Assembly: GCA_002179805.1 (NCBI GenBank)
Contig: NAVB01000433.1
Span: 1 to 33,531, forward strand
Source: Acanthamoeba lenticulata
Taxonomy: Eukaryota; Discosea; Longamoebia; Acanthamoebidae
Direction: 5' to 3'
DNA length: 33,531 nt
Of this stretch, positions 19,876-30,622 are shown piece by piece; positions within the stretch are counted from its first letter, which is position 1, and each line of letters begins with the position of its first letter. The translations under genes and the position numbers were made by a program. The notes below the pieces were generated by a model that searched no databases, was not told the origin of the DNA, and saw nothing but the letters and a program-made list of their open reading frames with translations.

Positions 19876-22376
19876 TTACTTGACGTTCTCCTTGCCTTCC
19901 TTCATCTTCTTGGCGCAGTACTGTAACTTGCCCACGATCTCGCATGCCTCTTCAGCTGTCCGCGCTTCGAAGTTGTACACCTTCAATTCGCTCTGCATTC
20001 AGGTGGCAGAGATTAGGGGAGAGGGATGCGTCAGCCAGAGTGGCACATGGCCATGGGAAGGGGAAAGCACAGACTGCACACTGGATGATGTCCACGTACC
20101 TTATCAGTTCTCATGGTAGCCCTAAACTGGCACGGTTTCATCGAAGAGACGAGCTCCACGCTCTCCAGACAGCGCAGCGGCCACGAAAACTGTTCAAATA
20201 CACCCGAAGAAGCCGATGCCGTTACAACTCAACTCTGCGCCGATTGAAAGGGGGGGGGGCGCACGCGCAGCGCTGCCGTACATGTTCACGAAGGCTCTTG
20301 CCATGATAGGAAGACGAAGTAAGCTTGTCATGGTGCACTCCCAGCATACGCTCTTTCACCTGGTGAAAGATTACAGCCCCGCGATTTGAGTCTACAAAGC
20401 TGGCAGGAGACACAAAAACAAGCGTGTGCGCCCATACCATGCCAAAACGAAGCAGTTTGTTGACCGTGTAGTTCTTGTACGCCATCGCCTCTGTCTCACT
20501 CCAAAACTCTTTGGGTGCGTGAATGTAGTTTTGGTGCTCGCGCTGCACAAAACAACGCCGACCAACGTGAGTGGCTGTTGTCAACAGCTGTTGGTGAAAG
20601 AGAGCACTGTACCTTGGTGCGGACTGAGATCTCGAAGTTGTCGGACTTGATGATGGCGTCGAGCGAGATATGTAAGCTGATTGGGCCCTACCCGATGTAT
20701 GAACAAAAAAGAGTTTTGATCAGTTTATAGTGCGAAAGGGCAGCAGAGAGGAGGCGGATTATAAAGAGGGGCGTCGCACTTCGCTATCGCTCGACTTGAG
20801 GTGGAGGTAATGGTCAGACATTTCAATCGCACCAGCTCGCTTACAGACCTTGCTGAGGAGCTCCTTAGCCTGCATCCCTGGCGTGATCTTGACCGTCTGT
20901 GGTAACGAACGATGAAGACGATGGTAAGACACAATTCACACGTGGAGGACAGCACCATCGACGCGGCATTTCATGAATTCGACAAACCATTCGTGCACAG
21001 TACCTGATACTCATGGTTGGGCAAGTGCACGCGGGTCACCTTTCCAAGCCCTTCGTTTCCTCCACTTCCACCGCCATCGTTTCTGTTGCAACCCCAAGCA
21101 GCAGGCCGGAGAGAGCCGTGGGAGGATCAGCCCTGGTTCAGCTCAACCCATGTTAAGGGCAAGGGCGCAAGGGCGCTTACCGAATGTAGAAACAAGAGCC
21201 AAAGTTCTTGATGAACTGCTGTGGTCGAAGCACTTCCTCGAAATCGCTGTCTATGCTTCCATCATCCTACAACCGGGCAACAAAGAGCATGATCAGCTTT
21301 GCTTTGGCGAAGGTTGAGCTGGAGAAAAAGGGAACGGCATCATCATCATCATCATGTGTACCTCGGCAATGAGGAGAGAATACGCTTCCCTGCTCGCCAA
21401 ACCAATGCTGGACGTGGAGGAGGCCAAAGTGGTCGTGTTCCGGCGGACCTTGATGTATTCTTCGATCACTTGCCCGACCGTGGCGGTGTTGGGTACGCGT
21501 AACTCCAACGGAGCCCCTGGTGCGTGTCCCAAAAAGCCAAAGAGTGGCGTCAGTTGAAGGAAAACAACAACAACAACAACCTGCGCCCCAAGAGCAAACA
21601 TCATGTTGTGGACGAAGCTTTTCTGCCGGCAGAGAAGAAGGAGGAGGGCGGGCACCTTCATTGGAGAAGATCTTGATAGCAACGTTGTTGGACTTGAGGC
21701 CAGCAAGGCCGCTCACTGCCGGCTTAGTGGAGGTCGAGGAAGTAGGAGAGGCCAGCACTTTCTCCTTCTTGAAGTTGCTCGAGGGTGGTCCGGCCAGGCC
21801 TGGCTTCTGCTGCCCAGCAGCTTCGCCCCCTTTTTTAAGGTCTGCGAAATTGATCACCTTCATCGCTGGGTTCTTGGCGTCGTTGCTCAAGATTTGGGAG
21901 GCGGACGATGAGGTGGCAGAGGGGGTCGTGGCGGGTTTGTGGGAGGCGCCTCTTTCATCAAGAAGTTCCATCGCCTCAATCTCATCGTCGGTTCGATTGG
22001 TGATGCCCTCCGCCTCGAGTTTGGCGCGTCGCTCCTTTAGCCGCCGTTCACGGTCCCTCCGCGCCGCGAGTTGCTTCTTCTCGTCCTCGAAGGTCGTGAC
22101 AGAGCCGGCAACTAAGTGAGCTGGCAAGTAAAGCGTGCCTCCCGCTCCTCCCCCGCCGACCTGGCTCGCGCCACTGTTGAGGAAGGAAACCCCTCCCTCG
22201 GCCTGTGGAGCTGTCTGCTGCGCAGAGGTCGTTGTCGACGAAGAAGAGGAGTCATGGGAGGAGGAGGGCTGATCCTTCTTGAGGACACCAGCAAACAGCA
22301 TGTCTGACGCCGCGAGTTTCTCTCGCTGGTCCCCCAAAAAGGAGAGAATCTTGGCCAACTCGCCAACGTGCAACAT
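19876..22376 (-). CDS. SIN1/RIP3-like subunit of TOR complex 2
   Basis: Ten exons: 22376-21656, 21516-21362, 21266-21181, 21082-21004, 20896-20780, 20687-20613, 20542-20438, 20359-20282, 20189-20100, 19992-19876; 540 residues from the first ATG. Order of parts: N-terminal helix (MLHVGELAKILSFL), Ser/Gly-rich linker, charged coiled coil (KKQLAARRDRERRLKERRAK), the CRIM core PLELRVPNTATVGQVIEEYI and DGSIDSDFEEVLRPQ, a Ras-binding-like domain (TVKITPGMQAKELLSKVCKR), and a C-terminal PH domain (NYTVNKLLRFGM, VELVSSMKPCQFRATMRTDK, EEACEIVGKLQYCAKKM). SIN1 recruits AGC kinases such as Akt to TORC2; in Dictyostelium RIP3 links Ras to TORC2 in chemotaxis. The reading frame stays open about 100 nt upstream of 22376 without an ATG, so an extra 5' exon is possible (see 22377-22731). 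Confidence 0.87.
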
Positions 22377-22731
22377 GCTTGATGGATTGATAAGGCGCGA
22401 GTCTGTATATTGGGTTCGACCAGACTTCTCTCTCAAGCAAGGTGAGAGACTCCCGAAGACGACTGTCTGGATCCAAAAAAATCTCTAACTGGCTTAGGGC
22501 CTCGTCCTCAAGCGGGGCAAGACAACAACCGCGGGGGGGCGGCAAAAATTAATTAATTGTGACACAGCTTTTGAGGACAAAAGCTGCACTGCCTGGCTCT
22601 CCCTTTTCCTTCGTGTTTTCTGGTGGCCCATGGCTTTTTTTCAGCGTGCTCGCCTTGCGGCAACACACGCACAACACGCCGCGCACTTTCTGAAGCCAGA
22701 TTTGTGGTGGTGTGGTTGATTCTGTCTCGCC
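22377..22731. promoter_or_regulatory. Divergent region between SIN1 and RhoGEF genes, possibly with a 5' exon
   Basis: On the minus strand a stretch at about 22510-22420 reads LEDEALSQLEIFLDPDSRLR, which looks like real amphipathic protein, but in a frame different from SIN1 exon 1, and I could not place a start or a splice. A minus-strand ATG at 22747 opens a 64-codon frame of unclear value. The AT-rich AATTAATTAATTGT lies at 22548-22561. It may hold two promoters or an unresolved first SIN1 exon. Confidence 0.4.
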
Positions 22732-25700
22732 ATGGCAGGCTATCCATACAACGGTTCGGTGCTGCACCCGTGTTCCTTGTTGTGGCGTCAACAGTTTTAA
22801 CCCTGCAGAGGGGGGGCTAACGTATTACGCGTAGATCCCTTTGCTCCTGTACACTTCCCTGGTGGCGGCAATGATTCAAGTTGGGGACAACCTCCACCCT
22901 CAGGTAGCCGCCCTCTTGTGGCTAGCATTATTGATTTCGGGAGTCGGGAGCTCACGTGAGGCCTCTGCATACTTGCGACTGGCCTCTGGGGCAGGCTATT
23001 TCGGCGGTGGCCCACCAGCCACGTATGGAGCACCGCCCAACTTTGCGGCAGCACCTCCTGGTTCGACCTACGGTGGTGGTGACCCGTACGGGTCGGCCTA
23101 TTATGGTGGCGGGCCGCCTCCATTTGGCCAGCAACAGCCCTACCCGGACCCCAGCTTCAACAGCAGCGGCCCTCCTACGCTGAGTGTGAGTCCTTCCTAT
23201 GGATCGTTCACATCAGGCATGCCACCAGCGTCAGGCCCCATCGCCTTTGACCCATCGTCCTACAGTCCAGCCCATGCTGGCGAGCCCATCCCCTTCGATC
23301 CGTCTTCCTATGCAGGGCCATATCCCACTGCTGGCGCCACCCCCAGTTGGATTCAGCCGCCCGCTTCCTCCGTCGGGCCGCCGATGACTCTTTCTTTCTA
23401 CGGCGATCCGGTGCCGCCCGCCACCAACGCCCCCTCCTACGTTCACACGTCCGGGGTATGTTGACACACGAGCCATTCGCTTGTGTCTCTTCTTTTTCCT
23501 TCTTTTCTTATGCGCCACACATACACGTCTGTTCGTACAGCCACAGTCCTATTATGGTGGCCCCCAGGCAAGCGGCCCGCCTCCCACTTATCAGCAACAA
23601 GCCGTGCCCCCGCCGGCCTACCAGCAGCAGCCCGCGGCCACTTCTGCCCCGCACCAAATCTATGGGGCTCCGCCCGTCGCACCTCAGGTCACTGTCTCTC
23701 AGCCGCAAGCTGTAAGCCACTCCTCCCACTACTTTTGCCCCTCGCTGCACAATTTTCTTCGTGATGGTCGTGTGCTCAAACATGTGTGGTGCTTCTTTGG
23801 CCGAGTTCAGCCGCCACCAGCGTACCAACAGCAGGCGGTGCAAATGCCCGACAATGCACCTTCACAGCAGCAAATTGCGCTACAAAAAGTCGCCGCGAAG
23901 CAAGCCGAGGTGCGTCTTGCACTTTCTCTCCTATTTCTACATTGGTGGTGCGTTTGTGATCTTCAAGTTAATCGCGGTTTGCTTCACCTGACAGGTTGAG
24001 GAGCAGATGCAGCGGTGGAAGCTTTCTCAACAAGAAGCTGTATGCATTTCTCTTCCCCACTCCACATCCCCTGCCATCTCTTAATGTGCATACAAAACCT
24101 GTTCAATTATTGCAGGCGGCCGAGGCTGCCAAGAGCAACACCGCTGCGGCAAGTTCTGCGTCTGGTGCGGCGGCGCCCTCTACGGCCTGGACGAAACCTC
24201 AGGTATATACCTGCCGTAAAACACATTTACATGGAGCTCGGTTGCTCCTTCAAGAAGACCTCATGCGGTTTGTATTGTTGGCAAGCAGGCACCAACTGCA
24301 GCAGCGGGCAAGCCTTCCGCGACGGCGCCTCCTCTCGCTGCAGACAATAGTGGAGATCACACCCAGTCATCACCTTCGCTCGGGAGCCGCGTACAAGCAG
24401 GAGGGCCCGCGCTCCAACGGAAGCAGACCATGGAGATGCCCAAGCGCCGACCCAAAACCGAGGAGCAGCCGGCCTACACGTTCACCTTTGAGTTCAAAAC
24501 GTTGGCCGACTTCATGGGTGAGCTTGTTAGCACGGCCAAGCAACTGCTCTTGGACGCGGGCAAGCTGGTGGATACCCTTTCGCAAGGCTTCACGGACATT
24601 CAGGGCGCCGGGGGTGGCGCTCTCAAGCAATCCCTCCTGTTTACCGTTGGTACGAGCACCTCTCCTGGGCAAGAAATCACACAAGAGCACCTTTCTTCAA
24701 CTTTTCAATTGAACCTGAAACTTTGAATTATGCTTCTCGATTACAGAGAATCTGCGCAAGATGGTCGCCCGTCTGGTGGCGATGATCAAGCACGGCGTGC
24801 AACAAAACATCGTTCAGAATGCACAGGTGTCACTCGCAAATCCTGCAACTCTTGCAACTCGCCCAGCCCTCCTCTATTTATTGGCCAATCTAACCTTCGT
24901 TGGATGTCGTATCCAGGCCAAGTTTTTGCAGGGCGGGGCCATGAGCGTGCAATCATCCGCTGCCACGATGCTCAATGCAGCCACCGCTACGCTCGCCAAT
25001 GTTCGTACCCGTCCTCGGCACCTATGCGCCAGCTGCTGCTCTATGGGCGCCCAGCCGTCACTCACGCGCCCGTTTGTGCTTGGTCCCGTCGGGTCATTCG
25101 CAGTTGGGCGGAGCGAGCGAGGAGATCGTCAAGCGCAAGATGCAGCAGTACCATACGGCCGTCACCCTCTCTGTCAAGAACCTGTTGCAAGCCGCAGAGT
25201 TGCTGAATGCCAGTACTGCTGTGGAGGAGGCCGAGGTGCGCGCTTTCTTTCGTTTGCGTCTACATCTGATGCGTCGGCTCTTATGCTTACTTTTTGTCCA
25301 GCCCGAGGTGCCTCCACCCACGTCGGAGAGGCCTAGTCTGGTTACACACGCAGCGGCAGACAGCAAGCTGCCTGTTGCTCGCGGCACCGTCAGCCCCGAC
25401 TTCAATCTCAAGGTACCTTCTACGCGTAGTCCCCTTTCAAGGGGACGCACGTGTGTCCTCCTTGTTTGCTATTTTCGATTAATTCTCAACATTTTGGGAT
25501 TATTAGGACTACGATCCCAAGAAGGTGGCGGAGGTGCAGACCCTTTACAGAAAGGCTCTCCTCAAGAAGCGGCTTCGCCAGATTGGTACCTCGCGCCTTT
25601 TGTTTTGCTCTCTTTGGCCTTTGGGTGCTCACTTTGTCGCGATAAAACAAAACGGGTGATGATGATCACTGCAGTGATCGAGTACAAGGACAGCAAGCTA

Positions 25701-28123
25701 TCGCAGGAGCAGAAGCACAGAGCCCGTGTTTTGCGAGAGATCGTAGCGACCGAAAATAGCTACGTCCAGTCGCTTTACCAGTGCATCAAATTCTTCTACC
25801 TGCCCCTCAAGGAAAAGGCCAAGGACAACCGATGGGTCATGAGTCTCGAGGATGTGACGCGTCTGTTCAGCACGATCGAAGTCATTCATCAATTCAACGC
25901 CGAATTCAGCCAGCAGCTGGACAAGCGCATGGCGGAGTGGCCCAACGCCACCTCCTTTGGCGATATCTTTCTTCAAATGGTTCGTATTTTTTTAAAAAAA
26001 TTTTTTTATTGTCTATTTATTTTAATGGGTGATGGGCTTCCTAAATCAATGTCGCTCAACTCGACTCCAAACCTCCCTCAGGTGCCCATGATGAAGATGT
26101 ACACGACCTACATCAACGATTACGACAATGCCAACGCCGTCTGGACCAAGTACATGACCAAGCCCGAGTTTACCGAGTATCTTGCTGTACGGCAGTGGCC
26201 ACTCCCTTGCCTTGCGGTCCCGCCGCTGAAGTTGTTGAGCTTACTACAGCCTCTGCTGACCACTTCCCTCCTTTTCCTCCCTCTCAGCAACTGCGCACAA
26301 ACTCAGGTGGCCGATTGGATCTCATCTCTCTGCTCATCCAACCTGTGCAGCGATTGCCGCGATACGAGGTTCTTCTTCTTTTTCTTTCTTTTTTTCCCTC
26401 TGCACCAGTTTTATGTTCTTTCTCTAACGACATTGCCTTCATTCGTCAACAATCACATACTGGGGGGGGGGGTAGATGCTGCTCAAGGAGCTGCTGAAGC
26501 ACACGCCCACCACCCACGTCGACTACGACAACTTGGTCGAAGCCAGCGAGCGAATCAAGGTTCATTTCCTCATTTTATTGACAAACGTTGCGGTGGCGCA
26601 TACTTCTCTCGCGCTGACTGCTCGCCTAACCGACTCCTGCACGCTACGCCACACAACAACCAACATCAACCAGGAGCTGAATGGATACGTCAATGAACGG
26701 AAGCGCCAGATGGATAACCGGAACTTCATTCTCAAGCTGCAGAACCAGATCTCAGATATGCCGCTCGTATGTCGTCCCTTCCTCTCAAGCAGCGTTCGTT
26801 TTCGGGGCCTGAAGGTTCTCTAATCTCGGGTGGCTGGCTGCGCAGGTGTTGGTGACGCCTGCCCGCATGTTGGTCAAGCTTGGCGAGCTTACCGGCAACT
26901 CGGAAAAGCTCCCCAAGAAGCGCAAGTCGATGGCACGTTCCTCTTGTGCCTTTTTTCCTTCACTTTTCGTCTCGTTTGAGTCGTTGAAGCCTTGTTTGAT
27001 GGCTCATCGTGCTTCATTCTCTTTCTCTTTTTCTTTTTTGCTCATCAGGTGTTCCTCTTCAACGACATTGTCATCCGAGCCAAAGTAGTGAAGCCCAACG
27101 AAAAGTATTCCTTCGAGGAGTCTGCTGGGTGCGTGCTTTTCTCACGAGCGTTGAACGCGCTATGTGTCCTAACACAAGAATGGACAGACTGTCAGGCACG
27201 ACACTAGGCCAGCTGCAAGGTCTCAACTTTGCACTCAAGCGTCCAGAGGGGCACTGGGAATTCTTCTGCGCGTCCGAGGAAGAGGTTTGTGTTCTTGTCT
27301 CTCTCTCTCTCTCTCTCTCTCCGCCTCCCAAAAGTCCAGACCTCCTCTCGTCCTCAAGCGCGTCGTGTGATCTGATCCGTTGGTTTTACTTCCTTTCTGC
27401 GCAGGCCAAGCAGTGGTACAGCCAATTCAAGAACGCTATCGAGTCGCTTCAGCTGCAAGAACTCTGCAACGGCCAGCTCGAGCGCTCGCGGGTCAAGGAA
27501 AAGTGTACGCGTATCACACCACACCGCCCGCTTGATAGTCCAATCTCTTAAGACCGTACACTGGCGCTTGTATCCATCTCACACGCCTTCTATGTGGCTG
27601 ACGCGCTGCACGCCATCAACCACCCAGCCCTGCACATCCTGAGTGCTACCTATGGCGATCTCTCCGACCCCAAGCAGTCGGTCGAGGTGACTCAGCTGCT
27701 GCAAGACATTTGCGACGCTCAGGTGCTTATCGTCCTTGTTGTTTGCCACGCGTGCGCGCTCGCTCAAAGTGCGCCTCTGTTTGGTCGTGTTCACCAGGGA
27801 GGGCAGCTCGTGATCGCCGGTGGCGTCCCCAAGTCCAAGTTGCCCGGCTTCGTGGACCCAACGGGCAAGTCGATGCTCTCTTCGATCTTTGGCAAGTACA
27901 AGAAGCAGCTTCTTATCGTTTGGTCGGACAGGTCAGTTCTCAGCCCTCCCTCCTTCTTCCAAAAGCATCTTGTGTATGAGTCTCACTGACAGACCCATTT
28001 GTTTTTACTTTTTTCTTGTTCTTCTTCTCTTGGATGTGCTGCTGGGCGGTGGGGGCTCACAGCAAGGGCGCCCACACGCGCACGTACGGCGACACAGACC
28101 CCGTGTTCATTCAGTACGCCTGA
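22732..28123 (+). CDS. RhoGEF (DH-PH) with Pro/Gln-rich N-terminus and DUF3395-like C-terminus
   Basis: Twenty-five exons from ATG 22732 (exons 22732-22753, 22835-22903, 22995-23455, 23541-23711, 23811-23909, 23995-24039, 24116-24202, 24289-24649, 24747-24826, 24917-25000, 25104-25235, 25302-25412, 25507-25585, 25675-25979, 26082-26186, 26288-26368, 26476-26559, 26674-26766, 26846-26932, 27049-27132, 27213-27284, 27405-27504, 27553-27722, 27798-27931, 28063-28123); 1058 residues. Residues 1-330 are rich in Gly, Pro, Tyr and Gln with repeated PPPAYQQQ and SIPFDPSSY-like motifs. Residues 360-540 are helical. A DH domain spans about 605-820 (REIVATENSYVQSLYQCIKF, DLISLLIQPVQRLPRYEMLL), a PH domain about 825-930 (VFLFNDIVIRAK, FFCASEEEAKQWYSQF), and the tail from 960 resembles DUF3395 of DnaJC11. 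DH-PH proteins load GTP on Rho GTPases at membranes. The 3' end of exon 20 and the exon 19 donor are uncertain. Confidence 0.88.
26933..27048 (+). other. Probable GC-AG intron in the RhoGEF gene
   Basis: Between KKRKSM and VFLFNDIVIRAK the only donor that keeps the PH-domain frame is GC (ATG|GCACGT at 26933); the nearest GT (26936-26937) leaves the wrong phase. The acceptor CATCAG at 27048 is normal. Confidence 0.6.
27299..27321 (+). repeat. (TC)n microsatellite in a RhoGEF intron
   Basis: About eleven TC units just after the donor of the intron between exons 21 and 22. Similar tracts are at 1-22, 29412-29431 (GA, aquaporin intron 1) and 33269-33298 (CT, quinone oxidoreductase intron 1). Confidence 0.85.
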
Positions 28124-28221
28124 ACGTACTATTTTTCTTCTTAAAGGAATAATAATCATCCTGATAAAAGCACAATGAAGCCAAGACAACGGCGACGGTA
28201 AAGAGGGAGGGGTGAGGAAAG

Positions 28222-29644
28222 TTATTCGTGGGTTCGAGAGTCTCCCATCCACGTCGACGCGTTGATGCTATCCGCAGAGGTCTCGGGAACATCTGGGCCA
28301 ATACTGAGGTGCTGGTAGCCGGACAGCTCCTTGCGGATAATGCCCTTGATGATCTTGCCTCCCTTGCGCTTGTGGGCTGAAGCGTCGGCGATCGACTTGA
28401 CGTCCATCGAGAACAGGTGCTCTCCATCAGCACCCTCCAGTCGCGGCTCATCGTGGAACTCGAGCCTAAGGGTGACGCATTTTTGAGTGGAAGAGTGAAG
28501 GAAAAGGGATAACTTGGAGCAAAGGCACAACTGAGACCACAGGTTACGTACCGGTTGGTAAACCAGAAGACGAGACCTGCAATGAGGCCACCCAAAAGAG
28601 GTGCCAGCAGGTAGATCCACACTTTCTTGAGCGATTCGGCGTCGTGGTGGTGAATGGCGTCAACCTGGTCATTCCATCATCAACAAGACCAGTCCTATTG
28701 CGCGCGCGCAAGCTCAAGAAGACGGAGCACAAACCGCCAGTACGCCCAAGCCAACGGCAGGATTGAAGACGCCACCCGAAATGGCTGTCAAGAAGGAACA
28801 CAAATGGGAAGCTGACAGTCAGCCAATAAATTGAAGAGGAAGAAGAGAAAGAGGCAAAAGGCGTACGGCCAACGGTGATGGCCCCAGCCGCCACGGTTGA
28901 ACCAATGGCAAGTCCGAAGAACGAATTGCCGGCTTGTGTCTCTGTAGTGGCTGTCTGGAGCACCACCGTGGCCAGGAGGAAGGTCCACACGACCTCCACG
29001 GCAAAGACCTTTCCTTCGCTTACGCCCATACCTAGGGCGAAGAGAAGAGTGTTGGTACAAAGAAAAGAGAACACACCAAAAACAACGTACCGGACGTAAA
29101 GACAAACGTCTTGTCCACAATCAGCCAGTAAAAGAGGCCGGCCAGGAAAGCAGCCAAGACTTGCACAACCACGTAGATAAGGGCGTCTAGTCCGCTGATC
29201 TTCTTTCTGCGACTCACCCACACAGCCAGCGTCACCGCTGGTGTGTACCCACATCACACAACGCGGTGCCCACGATCAACGCATGTAACAACGGAGCATT
29301 GGCCATGATGCTGACTTATTGCCGGCTAGAGCTAGAGGGCACGCAAAACGCACCTGGGTTGTAGTGCGCTCCTGTGCTCCAGTGGAGTGAGGAGATAAAA
29401 TAAAGTGAGTTTGAGAGAGAGAGAGAGAGAGGAAGAGGGCCGGCAAGAACGGACCGGATATGTGTCCACCAGCGAAGACGGCAACAATAAGAGTGAAGCC
29501 AATGCCAAAGGGAGCAAGGGGAGACCCGTGCAATGAGTTGAAACCAATGGCGCAAACGAGAAAGAACGTCCCAATGAACTCAATAGCAAACGGCGCCAGA
29601 ATATTGCATACTTTGGTCACCCAGTAAGGGAGCGGTCCGGCCAT
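28222..29644 (-). CDS. Aquaporin (major intrinsic protein)
   Basis: Seven exons: 29644-29455, 29371-29354, 29237-29091, 29031-28867, 28784-28735, 28664-28552, 28465-28222; 308 residues. Six membrane helices can be traced: FAIEFIGTFFLVCAIGF, FGIGFTLIVAVFAGGHISGA, DALIYVVVQVLAAFLAGLFY, VFAVEVVWTFLLATVVLQTA, FFGLAIGSTVAAGAITVG and VWIYLLAPLLGGLIAGLVFW. The two half-helix motifs are GAHYNPAVTLA and GPISGGVFNPAVGLG. The position after the second NPA is Val, where most aquaporins have the pore Arg (NPAR), so the selectivity filter is unusual. A cytosolic tail of about 75 residues with basic KRKGGK closes the protein. Exon 2 is only 18 nt and codes AHYNP, ending inside the NPA codons; phases fit exactly (1, 1). 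The gene is convergent with the RhoGEF gene (98 bp apart) and divergent from catalase. Confidence 0.93.
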
Positions 29645-30622
29645 CTTCAAGGGTCTCTCTTCTCTCTTCTGGTGATATTAAGACTGACGCCGGAGGAGAG
29701 GAAATGCTCTGCCCTACCCCCTCCTTCTAGAAACGGCGAGACTGACCAGTGCGGAACCTCTCTGCCTTTCCCCCACACAAGACAGGAAACACGAACATTT
29801 CTGCAGACATGTCCCTAAGAGAAATGATCTCGCGTGCGTAGGTTTTGCTCCCTTTGCCCCGGTCAAACTTCTCCCCGCGAAAAAATCCCTAGCAATGCGC
29901 ACCTCCTTTTTTTGATTCAAGACCACACTCGTCGAGGTACTGTCAACCCCCCTGACGCTGCGAAAGGGGGACTAACAGGTCTTTTTTCCCTTCTTACTTT
30001 CTCTTGGCAATTTTCTGTTTGCAGGAGGAAATCCCAAAATTGATCGACAGGCCTGTCTGGTCGTTTTGATTCGCCCGAAAGAGAAAGCCAAAAGAAATAC
30101 AACAAAAAGGTTCGGTCCGGTTCATGATGTAGCCAAGTTCAGCAGCTCACCGACGGCTTTGCGGGCGCGCTGTGGATTGGCCGACAGTTACTGCAGCTCG
30201 CACGTCTTTTCGGGTGCAACTGGTGTATTGTGAGCCACTGGTTGGGCACATCAGCAGACAACCGCCTGCCAGCGGGATCAACAAGACTCTCGCCCGGGGC
30301 AGCCAGTAACAATTCTGCAGGAGACACCCCCTTTGGGTGTTAAGCGGCACAACACTTGTGGGCGAATCATCTGTCCCAACAACTGCAACCAACGGATGTT
30401 CTCCGACCGTTCTGCCCCTCGTTGTTGCCTTCTCAGCCGCCACCCTGACGGAATGGATGAGTTGCCTTGTCTGACGTGGAGGAACGTTTAAATAGGCCTG
30501 GCTTCTTCTCTACTACCACTACCAAGCGCTCGCTTTCACACTCCCACTACCAGTGCACGAGTCAGCGCACCCACTAGTCAAGACACCAGCAGCAGCCCCC
30601 AACACAACATCACCATCATCAT
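29645..30622. promoter_or_regulatory. Divergent promoter region, aquaporin and catalase
   Basis: A 978-bp gap, the largest in the window. A TATA-like TTTAAATA sits at 30487-30494, about 130 bp before the catalase ATG; the 60 bases after it are C/T-rich and fit a 5' leader. A/G-rich strings such as AAAGAGAAAGCCAAAAGAAA occur at 30076-30100. Short open frames on both strands have no family character. Confidence 0.45.

Noticed and set aside
20251..20260. G10 run and the G-rich run at 26461-26472 as G-quadruplex elements
   Set aside because: Both are single homopolymer runs within introns, without the four spaced G-tracts of a typical quadruplex.
22841..23464. Start of the RhoGEF at an ATG at 22871 with a membrane-like N-terminus
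   Set aside because: The hydrophobic part is intron (22904-22994) read through. Exons 22732-22753 and 22835-22903 give a continuous Pro/Gly-rich protein with matching phases.
30139..30443. Short open frames between aquaporin and catalase
   Set aside because: Composition is not protein-like and no start, intron or family signal supports them.
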